From contig JANXWK010000048.1 in NCBI GenBank assembly GCA_025351165.1, positions 38,257 through 102,256 of the forward strand: DNA of 64,000 nucleotides, given 5' to 3'. The position numbers and the translations under genes were made by a program. The number at the start of each line of letters is the position of its first letter. Position 1 is the stretch's first letter. The notes under the pieces are model-generated. The model was not told the DNA's origin, made no database searches, and saw nothing but the letters and a program-made list of their open reading frames with translations. The stretch is from Hyphomicrobiales bacterium (GTDB lineage: Bacteria > Pseudomonadota > Alphaproteobacteria > Rhizobiales > Beijerinckiaceae). This document shows, in pieces, positions 1 through 10,312 of the stretch.

Positions 1-125
1 GCTGTCCAAAACAGTACACGAACTTATTATTTGTGTAATTTAAGGCCTTTCTTGCTGGGACGCTTTAATCACAATCTTTAAATTGTGTAGGTTCATTTGT
101 TTGAACTTATAAGGAGAAAGTTAAA

Positions 126-494
126 GTGGCTCGTATTGCTGGTGTCAATATCCCAACACAAAAGCGTGTAATCATAGCGCTACGCTACATCCACGGCATT
201 GGTCCGGTGAATGCAGTTGAAATATGTGACAAGGTGGGCATCCCCCACGAGCGTCGCGTAAACCAGCTATCTGATGCTGAAATCTTGCAGATTCGTGAAA
301 CAATAGACCGTGATTACGTGGTTGAAGGTGACTTACGTCGCGAAAATTCAATGAACATAAAGCGTATGATGGATATAGTATGTTATCGTGGCCTTCGTCA
401 CCGTCGTGGACTGCCAGTACGTGGTCAGCGCACACACACGAACGCCAGGACACGCAAGGGCAAACCAAAGGCAATTGCTGGTAAAAAGAAATAG
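126..494 (+). CDS. rpsM: 30S ribosomal protein S13
   Basis: Small-subunit head protein that contacts 16S rRNA, S19 and the P-site tRNA. The 122-residue length is normal. The N-terminus '[10 protein letters not shown]' and the basic C-terminal stretch around '[10 protein letters not shown]' followed by a Lys/Arg tail are diagnostic. The start is GTG, placed by a strong AAGGAG at 111-116. It is the first gene in the window of the order rpsM-rpsK-rpoA-rplQ, the usual end of the alpha operon. Nothing unusual is seen. Confidence 0.98.
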   Translation: MARIAGVNIPTQKRVIIALRYIHGIGPVNAVEICDKVGIPHERRVNQLSDAEILQIRETIDRDYVVEGDLRRENSMNIKRMMDIVCYRGLRHRRGLPVRGQRTHTNARTRKGKPKAIAGKKK

Positions 495-584
495 CACATC
501 TATAAACCACGGTATTGAGAATCGTGGTTTTCATTGGTAATCCCCAGCGTCTGGCAAAACGGACGCGCTTGAAGGAAAGACATT

Positions 585-974
585 ATGGCTAAAGAAGCAA
601 CACGCGTTAAAAAACGCGAGAGAAAAAACATTGTATCTGGCGTTGCTCACGTCAATGCTTCGTTCAACAACACAATGATTACAATTGCAGATGCTCAGGG
701 TAATACCATCTCTTGGTCATCGGCTGGAACAATGGGCTTTAAAGGCTCGCGCAAGTCAACTCCTTACGCGGCTCAAATGGCCGCCGAGGATGCAGCTCGC
801 AAAGCAGCTGAACATGGTATGCGCACGATTGAGGTTGAGGTTACAGGTCCAGGATCCGGCCGCGAATCCGCACTTCGTGCACTGCAAGCTGCAGGTTTTC
901 AGGTCACATCAATTCGTGATGTAACGCCTATCCCTCACAACGGCTGTCGCCCACGCAAGCGCCGTCGCGTTTAA
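585..974 (+). CDS. rpsK: 30S ribosomal protein S11
   Basis: Platform protein of the small subunit, 129 aa, full length. The central '[13 protein letters not shown]' and the C-terminal '[15 protein letters not shown]' are S11 signatures. The ATG is preceded by a GAAGGAAAG ribosome site. It lies 90 bp after rpsM in the same operon; the gap holds a short imperfect stem (AACCACGGTATTGAGAATCGTGGTT) that could modulate S13/S11 translation or RNA processing, although this is inference. Confidence 0.98.
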   Translation: MAKEATRVKKRERKNIVSGVAHVNASFNNTMITIADAQGNTISWSSAGTMGFKGSRKSTPYAAQMAAEDAARKAAEHGMRTIEVEVTGPGSGRESALRALQAAGFQVTSIRDVTPIPHNGCRPRKRRRV

Positions 975-1052
975 TTTTTTAATATTCACCCATTATTTCA
1001 ATTACAGGCTGTTTAATTTAAAATAGCCGCAAGACCTTAAAGGGGTTAGATA

Positions 1053-2069
1053 GTGATCCAGAAAAATTGGCAGGATCTCATCAAGCCAAATAAGCTTGAG
1101 GTGATCCCGGGCGATGATATCAAGTCTACAGCCACTGTGGTAGCAGAGCCGCTTGAACGTGGCTTCGGCATGACGCTTGGAAATGCTCTTCGCCGCATTC
1201 TCCTGTCATCTCTACAAGGCGCAGCTGTAACAGCTGTTCAGATTGATGGTGTTGTGCATGAGTTTTCAAGCATCCCCGGCGTCCGCGAAGATGTGACAGA
1301 TATTGTCTTAAACATAAAAGATATTGCAATTCGCATGGATGCAGAGGGTCCCAAACGTCTGACCTTACGCAAAACAGGTCCTGGCGTTGTGACCGCAGGC
1401 GATATAACGGTCGTTGGTGACATAGAGATTTTAAATCCTGGTTTGGTTCTATGTAATCTGGATGATGGCGCAGAGCTTCGCATGGAGTTTACCATTGATA
1501 ATGGCAAAGGTTATGTATCTGCGGATAAAAATCGCTCAGAAGATTCTCCAATAGGACTGATCCCAGTCGATAGTTTATTTTCTCCAGTTAAAAAAGTGTC
1601 TTATCGTGTAGAAAATACACGAGAAGGTCAGGTTCTTGACTACGATAAGCTTACAATGACAATCGAAACCAATGGTTCGGTTACTCCAGAAGATGCATTG
1701 GCATATTCCGCGCGTATTCTGCAAGATCAGCTTAACGTGTTTCTTAACTTTGAAGAGCCTAAAAAAGAAGAGCTTGAGCCAAGCATTCCTGAGCTTGCCT
1801 TTAACCCTGCCCTACTTAAAAAAGTTGATGAGCTTGAGCTCTCTGTTCGATCCGCAAACTGTCTCAAGAACGATAACATTGTCTACATTGGTGATCTTAT
1901 ACAAAAATCCGAGGGCGAGATGCTGCGCACTCCAAACTTTGGTCGTAAATCATTAAATGAAATCAAGGAAGTACTGGCACAGATGGGCCTCCATCTAGGT
2001 ATGGATGTTCCTGGCTGGCCGCCAGAAAACATTGACGATCTGGCCAAACGCTTCGAAGAACATTACTAA
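1053..2069 (+). CDS. rpoA: DNA-directed RNA polymerase alpha subunit
   Basis: Assembly platform of RNA polymerase, 338 aa. The N-terminal dimerisation domain (about 1-235) includes '[18 protein letters not shown]'. The C-terminal DNA/activator-binding helical domain (about 255-320) includes '[18 protein letters not shown]' and '[14 protein letters not shown]'. The start is GTG with AAAGGGG about 8 bp upstream. The position between rpsK and rplQ is the standard one. Confidence 0.98.
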   Translation: MIQKNWQDLIKPNKLEVIPGDDIKSTATVVAEPLERGFGMTLGNALRRILLSSLQGAAVTAVQIDGVVHEFSSIPGVREDVTDIVLNIKDIAIRMDAEGPKRLTLRKTGPGVVTAGDITVVGDIEILNPGLVLCNLDDGAELRMEFTIDNGKGYVSADKNRSEDSPIGLIPVDSLFSPVKKVSYRVENTREGQVLDYDKLTMTIETNGSVTPEDALAYSARILQDQLNVFLNFEEPKKEELEPSIPELAFNPALLKKVDELELSVRSANCLKNDNIVYIGDLIQKSEGEMLRTPNFGRKSLNEIKEVLAQMGLHLGMDVPGWPPENIDDLAKRFEEHY

Positions 2070-2118
2070 TTTCATCACCCTTCGGTAAACCACCGAGTAC
2101 AAAAATCAGGAGTGGACA

Positions 2119-2541
2119 ATGCGCCACGGTTTTAGAGGCCGTCGTTTCGGCCGTCGTTCAGATCATCGTTCAGCAATGCTGGCAAATCTGTGTCAGTCTC
2201 TCATTACCCATGAGCAGATTGTGACAACTTTGCCAAAAGCAAAGGACCTTCGTCCAGTTGTAGAAAAGCTTATTACACTGGGCAAACGTGGTGATCTTCA
2301 TGCACGCCGTCAGGCAATTGCCCAGATAAAAGACATATCAGTTGTCAAGAAACTATTTGATACTGTTGGTCCGCGCTACAAAGATCGCAACGGGGGATAC
2401 ACACGCATCATGAAAGCAGGCTTTCGCTTTGGTGATAATGCACCTCTTGCGGTCATAGAACTTGTTGAACGTGATGTTGATGCAAAGGGTGCCGTTGATC
2501 GTGCGCGTGCTGCCGCCGATCAAGTTGCAGCAGCAGCTTGA
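2119..2541 (+). CDS. rplQ: 50S ribosomal protein L17
   Basis: Large-subunit protein near the exit tunnel, 140 aa. The N-terminus '[20 protein letters not shown]' is the family hallmark; the Ala-rich C-terminal extension (ending [10 protein letters not shown]) is common in alphaproteobacteria. AGGAG lies just before the ATG. It is the last gene of the ribosomal operon and is followed by a terminator. Confidence 0.98.
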   Translation: MRHGFRGRRFGRRSDHRSAMLANLCQSLITHEQIVTTLPKAKDLRPVVEKLITLGKRGDLHARRQAIAQIKDISVVKKLFDTVGPRYKDRNGGYTRIMKAGFRFGDNAPLAVIELVERDVDAKGAVDRARAAADQVAAAA

Positions 2542-2568
2542 TTTTAATTTAGCTCAATACACTCTTTC

Positions 2569-2598
2569 AAAGGGCGGCTTATGTAGTCGTCCTTTTTT
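2569..2598 (+). terminator. Rho-independent terminator after rplQ
   Basis: An imperfect stem (AAAGGGCG paired with CGTCCTTT, one mismatch) flanks an 11-nt loop and runs directly into a T6 tract. It sits 28 bp after the rplQ stop, where the ribosomal operon should end. Confidence 0.65.
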
Positions 2599-2643
2599 AT
2601 TTGTAAAGAATTTTAGTCCTACACCTTTTTGGAATACGATACT

Positions 2644-3939
2644 ATGACACCTTCTGCCCGCATTTCCGCTGCCATAGAAATACTGGCAGATCTTGAACTT
2701 CGCAAACGCCCAGCTTCAGAAGCTCTGCGTGATTGGGGCTTGAGCCATCGTTTTGCAGGCTCTGGTGATAGAGCAGCGCTTGCAAGCCTTGTCTATGACA
2801 CAATGCGTAAACGTAATTCATCAAGCTGGGTTATGGGTAATGATACCCCTCGTGCCGTTATGCTATGTGCATTACGCGATATTCGAGGCATGAGCGTGGA
2901 GGAAATCGAAACACTCTGCGGCGGTGATCGTTTTTCACCAGAGCCTTTGACACAGGACGAACGGGAGCGCTTGACCAGTGGCAATACACAAGATGCGCCA
3001 TCCCATATAATTGCCAACTATCCAGAGTGGCTGGAACCAGCTTTAGTTCATGCATTTGGAGATGCCCGTGAAGCTGAGCTTCAGGCGATGTGTATGCGTG
3101 CGCCAATGGATCTGCGCGTTAATACACTTAAAGCCATTCGCCCTGCTGCCATAGCTGCTCTTTCACATTTTCATCCAGATGCAACACCTCACTCTCCTAT
3201 TGGCCTGCGCGTTCCTGCTCGAGCCGATGGACGAAGCCCATCCATTCAGGCAGAGCCTGCCTTTCTGAAAGGCCTTATTGAGATTCAGGATGAAGGATCA
3301 CAGCTGGTATCACTCATGTCAGGTGCACAGCCTGGTGAACAAATTCTGGACTTATGCGCAGGGGGTGGTGGTAAGGCTTTAGCGCTGGCAGCAATAACAA
3401 ATAATAAAGGACAGATATTTGCAGCTGATAACGATGCAAGACGTCTGGCACCTATTCACGATCGCTTGACCCGAGCAGGTGTTCGCAATGTTCAGGTTCG
3501 CACACCACAAGGTAAATCCATGGCCATTGGGGATCTAAATGGCAAAATGGATATGGTATTGGTAGATGCACCCTGCACCGGCACCGGTACATGGCGCCGC
3601 AATGCAGATGCAAAATGGCGCATACGCCCTGGCAGTCTGGACGCGCGCCTTAAGGACCAGCGTGATGTACTTGATCTTGCTGCAAAATCTGTCCGCATTG
3701 GTGGCAGGATCGTTTACATTACATGCTCACTTCTGCCAGAAGAAAATGGCGACCAAATCAAGGATTTCGTAAATGGCGAACATGATTTTGCGGTAATGCC
3801 ACCTGCAGATGTTGCAACCAAAGCTGGTCTGCCACAGCTTGCACAATACACTGATGTTTCAGGCCTTGGCATATTACTAACGCCATACAGAACTGGTACT
3901 GATGGATTTTTCATCAGCATTTTAACGCGTCAAAGCTAA
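2644..3939 (+). CDS. RsmB/NOP-family 16S rRNA (cytosine-C5) methyltransferase
   Basis: SAM-dependent RNA m5C methyltransferase, 431 aa from the chosen ATG (a TTG five codons upstream is in frame but has no better ribosome site). An N-terminal helical NusB-like half precedes the catalytic domain. Motif I is 'LDLCAGGGGKALALA', motif IV is 'DAPCTGTGTW' with the release cysteine at about residue 311, and motif VI is 'YITCSLLPEENG' with the nucleophile cysteine at about 361. The likely target is 16S rRNA C967 by analogy with RsmB; related NOP2/Sun enzymes with other targets cannot be excluded. It stands alone after the ribosomal operon. Confidence 0.88.
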   Translation: MTPSARISAAIEILADLELRKRPASEALRDWGLSHRFAGSGDRAALASLVYDTMRKRNSSSWVMGNDTPRAVMLCALRDIRGMSVEEIETLCGGDRFSPEPLTQDERERLTSGNTQDAPSHIIANYPEWLEPALVHAFGDAREAELQAMCMRAPMDLRVNTLKAIRPAAIAALSHFHPDATPHSPIGLRVPARADGRSPSIQAEPAFLKGLIEIQDEGSQLVSLMSGAQPGEQILDLCAGGGGKALALAAITNNKGQIFAADNDARRLAPIHDRLTRAGVRNVQVRTPQGKSMAIGDLNGKMDMVLVDAPCTGTGTWRRNADAKWRIRPGSLDARLKDQRDVLDLAAKSVRIGGRIVYITCSLLPEENGDQIKDFVNGEHDFAVMPPADVATKAGLPQLAQYTDVSGLGILLTPYRTGTDGFFISILTRQS

Positions 3940-4020
3940 TAAAACTTACAATAAGCACAATTAGAGCCAATTCATTAAATCTTGCTTTAGAGATTTTAAG
4001 CTAACCTGTAACAGCTTGTC

Positions 4021-4044
4021 CTGTAGCCAAATCTGCGGCTACAG
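4021..4044. promoter_or_regulatory. Perfect 8-bp inverted repeat before the RTX-like gene
   Basis: CTGTAGCC and GGCTACAG flank an 8-nt loop, ending 21 bp before the ATG at 4066 and 82 bp after the previous stop. No T tract follows, so it is not a classical terminator; it could be a leader hairpin or an operator. Confidence 0.4.
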
Positions 4045-4065
4045 CTATTGTGTTAGGGTTGCGTC

Positions 4066-5778
4066 ATGGTTACAATTTCGAATCTGGGCCAAAGTTATGG
4101 TGTTATTGCACCAGAAACAATAAGTGCTTACCAGCTTACTTTAAACAAGCTTGCAGTTTACGCTGGTACAACACCCCCGCCAACACAAATATCTCTAAGC
4201 AATCAGGCAGCACAGCTTGCTGGCTTTGGCAGAACGCTCGACACATTAGCAGCGTCAAACTCTTCTTTTGAAGACACGCGCGGTCTTTCAACAGTATCAA
4301 AATTGCAGGCAGATTTTGCCATAGCCTATAAAACAGCGTCCAGCCGCCTGACTGTTGCAGGCCTAAATGCAAACACTCAGCAAAATGCTGGACGCACAAC
4401 GGCTGGCCTGCTAGGGGGTGCATCCAACATTTCTGATGTTGTAAGCTCATACTTGAAAACGCCAAACAACAAAAAGGAATATGATGTATTTGGTAACGAA
4501 ACTGGTGGAAATGCTATCTTTACAGCAATTGGAAATGCTCTTAAAAAGCAGAATGTGCGCACAAATGCAGCACTCCATTTACTAGGTGTCTACAATCAAA
4601 ATAAAACAGCCGACCCTTACGCTAGAAGAGAACCCACTAAATACAGCGCAAATGGTTCTACTAAAATAGATGTGAAAGTCTCCTCCTTGACATCACAAAT
4701 TGTTGATATTCCTCTGGCTAAGGGTCTGCTACCTGCAAATAAATATCAGATCGTAACCACAACTTCAGATAATACTGGTGGCGCCTTAAGCGAGGGCATA
4801 TCGTCTACAATCACAACAAGTAATCAGAATACAACTGTTGCTGTCGATACGAATGATCCTCTGGGCGATGACACACGCACAACAAACCTGAATCTTAACT
4901 TAGGCAATGGTTCAAATGTTGCTTTTGTGTCTGGCTCCAATGACTCAACAATTCGAGCAGGCTCTGGCAGTAATTTCGTTGTGGCTGAAGGCAATTCAAC
5001 CATTTACGGCGGCACAGGCGATAGTATTCTGGTCGGTAAAAATGTCATCAGTGGCACTGGTAATGATACAATTTTTTCATCCGGCTTTGCTTATGGTGGT
5101 AAAGGGGATGATTACATTGTTCTGTTTAATCCTTCCAGCAAAACCGACCCAAAAGCCCCGCTTCCCCTTGCAATTGGTGGCAGCGGTAACAATACCATAT
5201 TGGCAAACATCAAAGCCAATGTAATTGGTGGACAAGATAATAACAACATCATCTTGCGCCAAGGCGGTTCAGCTTCAAGTGGAAATGGTAAAAATATAAT
5301 CTCGGCCGAGGAGCTGGCAGAAGTAACCGTTGGCAATGGTAATAATGATATTCACCTTGTAAAAGGCGGCTCTATAATAGCTGGTAATGGCAATAATGTA
5401 ATCGTGTCTCGCACCAGGGCAGATATTACCATTGGCAGCGGCGCAAATGATATTGAACTTCGTCAAGGTGGCACTATAAACTATGCAATTGGTGGCAAAG
5501 TAAATGCACTTGCAATTGGCTTATCTGATCCAGCAATTACACCACCGCCTATCAATAAAATAAATTTATCGGGCCTATTATACAGCGATACAACAACGAG
5601 TGCCACATTGTTCACTGCATCCATCAAGCAAAATGCTGGTACACTAGGTGGATTTAACGTGTCTGTTACTGATCCAAATGTAAAATACTCACTTCATTTC
5701 AGTAAAAATGGACAGGCGCAGGATGTAACAATCATTGGCAGTGTTATAACAGTTGGTTCTGTATATACTGGAAGCTGA
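4066..5778 (+). CDS. RTX-like beta-roll repeat protein, function unknown
   Basis: A 570-aa protein of unknown function. Residues about 1-200 are helical and Ala/Asn/Thr-rich. From about 275 to 480 there are many short repeats of the form GxGxNxI or GGxGDDxI, for example 'GNGSNVAFVSGSNDSTI', 'IYGGTGDSILVG', 'AYGGKGDDYIVL' and 'IGNGNN' types. These are typical of Ca2+-binding parallel beta-rolls of RTX proteins, but many Asp positions are Asn, so calcium affinity may be altered. There is no N-terminal signal peptide, consistent with type I secretion through a C-terminal signal, yet no ABC exporter/HlyD pair is adjacent. AGGG lies 7 bp before the ATG. An adhesin or S-layer-like role is possible but not shown. 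Confidence 0.7.
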   Translation: MVTISNLGQSYGVIAPETISAYQLTLNKLAVYAGTTPPPTQISLSNQAAQLAGFGRTLDTLAASNSSFEDTRGLSTVSKLQADFAIAYKTASSRLTVAGLNANTQQNAGRTTAGLLGGASNISDVVSSYLKTPNNKKEYDVFGNETGGNAIFTAIGNALKKQNVRTNAALHLLGVYNQNKTADPYARREPTKYSANGSTKIDVKVSSLTSQIVDIPLAKGLLPANKYQIVTTTSDNTGGALSEGISSTITTSNQNTTVAVDTNDPLGDDTRTTNLNLNLGNGSNVAFVSGSNDSTIRAGSGSNFVVAEGNSTIYGGTGDSILVGKNVISGTGNDTIFSSGFAYGGKGDDYIVLFNPSSKTDPKAPLPLAIGGSGNNTILANIKANVIGGQDNNNIILRQGGSASSGNGKNIISAEELAEVTVGNGNNDIHLVKGGSIIAGNGNNVIVSRTRADITIGSGANDIELRQGGTINYAIGGKVNALAIGLSDPAITPPPINKINLSGLLYSDTTTSATLFTASIKQNAGTLGGFNVSVTDPNVKYSLHFSKNGQAQDVTIIGSVITVGSVYTGS

Positions 5779-5923
5779 AAAATACGGTAAATAGTATTTG
5801 ACAGTAGGTGCGTGTACTATTGTATCTTTATTTGTACCTTTAAAAGAAATACATCATCTATCACAGATGCATAAAACTTCTGCTAAGGCACTGATTTTAT
5901 AAAAATAGTATAAATTTTCAATA

Positions 5924-6613
5924 TTACTCTTCTACCGCCATGTCTATACTTTTAAGATCACTCAGGACTTCTGCTGCAACAGCACGCGTAATGGCGCGAT
6001 TTTTGGAAAGGCTGTATCTGTCAAGTGCTGCCACAATATTTTTTGCAGATGCAAAAGAGCGCTCAATCCGCAAGGTCAGATATTCAATAACATTCGGTTC
6101 TACGCTTAATTGCCTATCATGAAGAAGTTTAGCCAGCAGCACCCTGAACACTGTATCATCTGGAGGCGCAATCTCCACCATTGGCGCAAGTCGAAGGCGT
6201 GACAATAAATCTGGAAGTTTAATGCCCCAGCAATCAGGTGGTTTGCGAGCCGTTATCATTAAATATCCGCCACTTTCACGAATAAGATTCAGCATATGAA
6301 AAACAGCATTTTCATTAATCTGCAAACGGTCCATGTCTTCAATCAAAAGAGCGCCAGAGGATTTGATGATTGGAATATCAGCTACATGAAAATCTTGAGC
6401 TTTGAGAACTTCAGCAGATGTTTTACGCGCCCAGATTGAAGAAAGATGTGACTTTCCGCATCCCTCTGGCCCAGTAATTATGGCAACAGGATCAGGCCAG
6501 TTGGGCCAGGCTGAAACAATTGCAAATGCAGACTGATTGAACTGGCCAAGATGAAAATCCTCTATTCCCAGTCCTTCAACAAAAGGCAGATCAAAAGCAA
6601 GTTGATGAACCAT
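5924..6613 (-). CDS. hdaA: HdaA-like DnaA-family regulator of replication initiation
   Basis: A 229-aa AAA+ protein related to the DnaA ATPase domain but without the DNA-binding domain IV. Family members (Hda/HdaA) work with the beta clamp to promote ATP hydrolysis by DnaA after initiation. The N-terminal 'QLAFDLP' resembles a clamp-binding motif. Walker A is GPEGCGKS at 48-55 and Walker B is 'LLIEDMD' at 89-95. Its ATG directly abuts the TAA of the upstream AI-2E permease gene, so the two are translationally coupled; this pairing beside purMN is common in alphaproteobacteria. The ATP site looks intact. Confidence 0.85.
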   Translation of the reverse strand: MVHQLAFDLPFVEGLGIEDFHLGQFNQSAFAIVSAWPNWPDPVAIITGPEGCGKSHLSSIWARKTSAEVLKAQDFHVADIPIIKSSGALLIEDMDRLQINENAVFHMLNLIRESGGYLMITARKPPDCWGIKLPDLLSRLRLAPMVEIAPPDDTVFRVLLAKLLHDRQLSVEPNVIEYLTLRIERSFASAKNIVAALDRYSLSKNRAITRAVAAEVLSDLKSIDMAVEE

Positions 6614-7714
6614 TTATGAGCCTGATAATTCAGTTTTATAAAGACTGCTCTGCAGATACTGCTTAAGACCAAACCTTAACAGTACACCAACAGCTGCTGC
6701 CAATGGTACAGCAACAAGAAGCCCTAAAAAACCAAATAACGAGCCAAAAGCAAATAGGGAAAACATTAGCCATACAGGATGTAACCCTACAGAACCTCCA
6801 ACAAGTTTGGGCGAAAGAATATTGCCTTCCAGAAATTGACCAGAAACAAAAATACCTACAACAAGCAGAATGGACGTACTGTCAGGCCAGAACTGAACGA
6901 TGGCAACTGTAATAGCCAGAACCGCACCAGTTATGGCACCAACATAAGGAATAAAGGCCAAAATACCCGTAATTGAACCAATTAAAAAACCAAAATTCAA
7001 ATGTGCAAGTGAAAGTCCAATGCCATAGTATAGTGCAAGGATAAGACAGACTAAACCTTGCCCACGTAAAAATCCTGAAATTGCAGTGTTTATGTCATTG
7101 GCTATGGCGCGCATGGTCTCACGCTGTGAAACTGGTATCCATCCGTCGACTGTATCAATAATATCCTGCCAGTCCAGAAGTAGATAAAACGTAACTACGG
7201 GCGTAACAATCAACAACGAAAACGCACCGATTATAGCCTGCCCGCCTGACCAAAGCGATGTTATAAATGCACCTACATAGTTAACCAGCTGCCCAACTGT
7301 GTTGCCAAGGTACTTTTCAAAATCCTGCATTGCACCAGGCCCAGCAATACGTTCCAGCATAGGCCCACCCTGTTCAATTGCCAATGCCTGTAGCCGCGCA
7401 GCATACAAGGGAAGTTTTTCCAACAGGCTTGTCATCTGTGCAGTTAACGGCGGAAGAGCAAATACCAGCATTGTAATAATAAGAACAATAAACAGCACCA
7501 GTATAACCAGCGAGGCACCCAGTCTGTTAAGACCAATTCGTTGCAGGCGTGTTGCAAGCGGATCCAGCAGGTAGGCAATGAACATACCAGCTACAAAAGG
7601 CATGAGCACGGTACGAAATAAAAATAAAATAGCTGTAACTGCTATAAAAGCAAAGCACCAGAATAGGAGCCTCTGCTTTCTAACCGCTATAGACGTAAAA
7701 CGCATATTATCCAT
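6614..7714 (-). CDS. AI-2E family (PerM-like) inner-membrane permease
   Basis: A 366-aa polytopic membrane protein with about eight predicted helices, including a paired N-terminal hairpin around 15-55 and the family-typical 'PYVGAITGAVLA' followed by 'SPKLVGGSVGLHPVWLMFSLF'. The transported substrate is unknown; AI-2 export and sodium/proton exchange have been proposed for family members. A second in-frame ATG three codons in is an alternative start. It is the middle gene of a minus-strand unit between the phosphatidyltransferase and hdaA. Confidence 0.85.
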   Translation of the reverse strand: MDNMRFTSIAVRKQRLLFWCFAFIAVTAILFLFRTVLMPFVAGMFIAYLLDPLATRLQRIGLNRLGASLVILVLFIVLIITMLVFALPPLTAQMTSLLEKLPLYAARLQALAIEQGGPMLERIAGPGAMQDFEKYLGNTVGQLVNYVGAFITSLWSGGQAIIGAFSLLIVTPVVTFYLLLDWQDIIDTVDGWIPVSQRETMRAIANDINTAISGFLRGQGLVCLILALYYGIGLSLAHLNFGFLIGSITGILAFIPYVGAITGAVLAITVAIVQFWPDSTSILLVVGIFVSGQFLEGNILSPKLVGGSVGLHPVWLMFSLFAFGSLFGFLGLLVAVPLAAAVGVLLRFGLKQYLQSSLYKTELSGS

Positions 7715-7735
7715 AAAACTCAGCCATCCAAAAAA

Positions 7736-8293
7736 TTATCGCTCAGTTTGTTTTGTCATGTGTTTTAACCAGAGTGACAAGTATGCTCCCATAGAGCCTA
7801 TGGTCAGAATAGCAACAGAAATTGTCATAATATCCTGAATGACAGGATTACTAATACTAAAAGCCAGCGTACCCAGCATCATTGCCGCAAAAGCAATCTG
7901 TGCGAAAGTATTTGCTTTGCTGATTTTAAGTGGCTCTATAGTCATTGGATTATTAAGCAGCTGCGAAAGTATGATTGCACCAAGTATCATAACATCCCTG
8001 GCAACAACCATAATAGCTAACCAGACGGGGATAACACTGACAATCGCAAGGGTTATATAGATTGATGCAAGAAGCGCTTTATCTGCCAATGGATCAAGAT
8101 AGGCACCAAGTTCTGTACGTTGATTAAAATGCCTGGCAATAAAACCATCTACCGCATCTGTAATACCAGCTATTACAAAAACGGAAAATGCACTGATCCA
8201 GGCATGAGATGTAATCATAACAATAACAACAGGCACAAGACAAAGACGTGCAAGAGTAAGGAAATTTGGTATATTAACAGTATTTAAAGACAC
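7736..8293 (-). CDS. CDP-alcohol phosphatidyltransferase (PgsA-like)
   Basis: Integral membrane enzyme that transfers a phosphatidyl group from CDP-diacylglycerol to an alcohol. The 185-aa length and five to six helices fit phosphatidylglycerophosphate synthase. The complete catalytic motif D-x2-D-G-x2-A-R-x8-G-x3-D-x3-D is seen at D46, D49-G50, A53-R54, G63, D67 and D71. The acceptor is probably glycerol-3-phosphate, though phosphatidylcholine or cardiolipin synthases share the motif. It is first in the unit running to hdaA and diverges from purM. Confidence 0.82.
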   Translation of the reverse strand: MSLNTVNIPNFLTLARLCLVPVVIVMITSHAWISAFSVFVIAGITDAVDGFIARHFNQRTELGAYLDPLADKALLASIYITLAIVSVIPVWLAIMVVARDVMILGAIILSQLLNNPMTIEPLKISKANTFAQIAFAAMMLGTLAFSISNPVIQDIMTISVAILTIGSMGAYLSLWLKHMTKQTER

Positions 8294-8472
8294 ATTGATA
8301 CTCTTTGTACTATATTATGCGGTTGCAGAGCCTGTCAAAGCCTAGCTTAGGCACTATTTTGTGGTCAACCTGTTCTTTTTAACTCTCTTACCTTTTTTCT
8401 TGGCTTTTTTCTTGGCTTACCCTCTTGCGGATTCCCCTTCTTAACGTGTAACCGAGCAGTGGGAGCACAATA

Positions 8473-9552
8473 ATGACCAAACCAACACAAAACGGACTTA
8501 CCTATGCACAGGCTGGCGTCGATATAGATGCTGGCAATGCTATGGTTGATGAAATCAAACCGCTGGTTCGCGCAACACGTCGCCCCGGCGCCGATGCGGA
8601 GATTGGCGGTTTTGGCGGCCTGTTTGATTTGAAAGCTGCTGGCTTCAAGGATCCAATCTTGGTAGCTGCCAATGATGGCGTTGGCACCAAAGTCAAAATT
8701 GCAATTGATACGGATCAGCACCACACAATTGGCATTGATCTGGTCGCAATGTGTGTCAACGATATTATTGTGCAGGGTGCTGAACCATTATTCTTTCTGG
8801 ATTATTTTGCCACAGGTAAACTTGCCGCTGATATTGGTGTTGAAATTGTGCGGGGCATTGCAGATGGTTGCCGCATGGCAGGCTGCGCTTTGATTGGCGG
8901 CGAAACTGCAGAAATGCCTGGCCTGTATGGGCGCGGCGATTACGATCTGGCGGGCTTTGCAGTGGGAGCGGCAGAACGTGGAACCCTGCTGCCACGCCTG
9001 AATGAAATTCAAGAGGGTGATGTTATTCTTGGCCTCGCCTCGTCTGGCGTACATTCCAACGGCTATTCGCTTGTGCGCAGAATTGTTGATCTCTCGCGTG
9101 TTATGTGGGCTGATCCCTGCCCGTTTGCACCAGATATAAGTTTGGGAGAGGCGCTTCTCATGCCCACCCGCATTTATGTCAAACCGCTTCTTGAAATATT
9201 GCGTGGACCAAACGCGACCAAGCTCAAGGCGCTTGCACATATTACAGGTGGTGGCTTTCCTGATAATATTCCGCGCGTTTTACCAGATGGTTTTGCAGCA
9301 CATCTTGATCTTGCCTCAATTAATTTACCTGCAGTTTTTGGCTGGCTGGCAAAGGTTGGCAATGTTGAAGAGACTGAAATGCTGCGTACATTCAACTGTG
9401 GTATCGGCATGATACTGGTGGTTGATAAATCAGCGGCAGACAGCATTATAAAAGAACTGACCATATTGGGTGAAACAGTAACAGCTTTTGGTACGATAAA
9501 GCCTGCAAAAGGAGATAGACAGGTTATCTACAATGGACATCTGAAATTATGA
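8473..9552 (+). CDS. purM: Phosphoribosylformylglycinamidine cyclo-ligase
   Basis: AIR synthetase, step 5 of purine synthesis; ATP-dependent ring closure of FGAM. It is 359 aa, about normal. The family signatures 'GVGTKVKIA', '[13 protein letters not shown]' and '[14 protein letters not shown]' are present. GGGAG at 8461-8465 sets the ATG. The stop overlaps the purN start by 4 bp (ATGA). A tandem TTTTTTCTTGGCT repeat lies in the leader at about 8393-8417. Confidence 0.96.
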   Translation: MTKPTQNGLTYAQAGVDIDAGNAMVDEIKPLVRATRRPGADAEIGGFGGLFDLKAAGFKDPILVAANDGVGTKVKIAIDTDQHHTIGIDLVAMCVNDIIVQGAEPLFFLDYFATGKLAADIGVEIVRGIADGCRMAGCALIGGETAEMPGLYGRGDYDLAGFAVGAAERGTLLPRLNEIQEGDVILGLASSGVHSNGYSLVRRIVDLSRVMWADPCPFAPDISLGEALLMPTRIYVKPLLEILRGPNATKLKALAHITGGGFPDNIPRVLPDGFAAHLDLASINLPAVFGWLAKVGNVEETEMLRTFNCGIGMILVVDKSAADSIIKELTILGETVTAFGTIKPAKGDRQVIYNGHLKL

Positions 9553-10133
9553 GCAAAAAACGTGTCGCAATTTTAATCTCTGGCCGTGGATCAAACATGG
9601 GTGCGCTGATTAAAGCCGCAAAAGGCTTTGATTATCCAGCAGATATTGCGCTCGTTTTAAGTAACAAAGCTGAAGCGATTGGTTTGAGGACAGCAAAATC
9701 TGCTGGAATTTCCACTGCATTTGTTGATCATAAAATTTATGCTGGGCGCGAGGATTTTGAACGCTCTATGCAGCGTGTATTGGAAATAAACCGTATCGAC
9801 ATTGTGTGTCTTGCTGGCTTCATGAGATTGCTGTCGCCTTGGTTTGTTGCGCAATGGCATAACCGCATGATCAACATACATCCAGCACTTTTGCCAGATT
9901 ACAAGGGCCTTGATACGCACGCACGCGTTCTAAAAGATGGAGCTAAAATACACGGTTGCACAGTACATTTTGTTGTGCCTGAAATGGATGCTGGACCAAT
10001 TATTCTGCAATCGTCAATTCCTGTGCATGAATATGATACAGAAGCAACTCTTGGAGCCAGAGTTCTAGAGCAGGAACACATTATTTACCCTAAAGCCCTT
10101 GCAATGGTGGCTGCAAGCAACGCTGGCTTTTAA
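9549..10133 (+). CDS. purN: Phosphoribosylglycinamide formyltransferase
   Basis: GAR transformylase using 10-formyl-tetrahydrofolate, step 3 of purine synthesis; 194 aa. The phosphate loop 'ISGRGSNM' is at 10-17 and the catalytic triad is N109, H111 and D147 ('NIHPALLP', 'MDAGPII'). It is translationally coupled to purM through the ATGA overlap. A 7-bp inverted repeat (TGCCCTG/CAGGGCA) with a long loop follows the stop but has no T tract. Confidence 0.96.
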   Translation: MSKKRVAILISGRGSNMGALIKAAKGFDYPADIALVLSNKAEAIGLRTAKSAGISTAFVDHKIYAGREDFERSMQRVLEINRIDIVCLAGFMRLLSPWFVAQWHNRMINIHPALLPDYKGLDTHARVLKDGAKIHGCTVHFVVPEMDAGPIILQSSIPVHEYDTEATLGARVLEQEHIIYPKALAMVAASNAGF

Positions 10134-10312
10134 TTCAAAATATGCCCTGTGCGACGCATGGACACATTAAATTGAATTGCGAACTGCTATTCAGGGCACA
10201 TAATCTGTAATAACTGTGGTCATGGTACTTAATTAATCCTGCATGGTTAGTTATTGGCACAAAGTGCTCGCACATGCGTTTATACTTTTGAAATTTCATC
10301 AAGGGGCTTTGT

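Noticed and set aside
172..534. 120-aa minus-strand ORF over rpsM
   Set aside because: Antisense shadow of a certain ribosomal protein gene.
8393..8417. Tandem TTTTTTCTTGGCT before purM as a regulatory repeat
   Set aside because: Only two copies in a T-rich leader; insufficient evidence for a function.
10141..10202. TGCCCTG/CAGGGCA inverted repeat after purN as terminator
   Set aside because: The loop exceeds 40 nt and no T tract follows.
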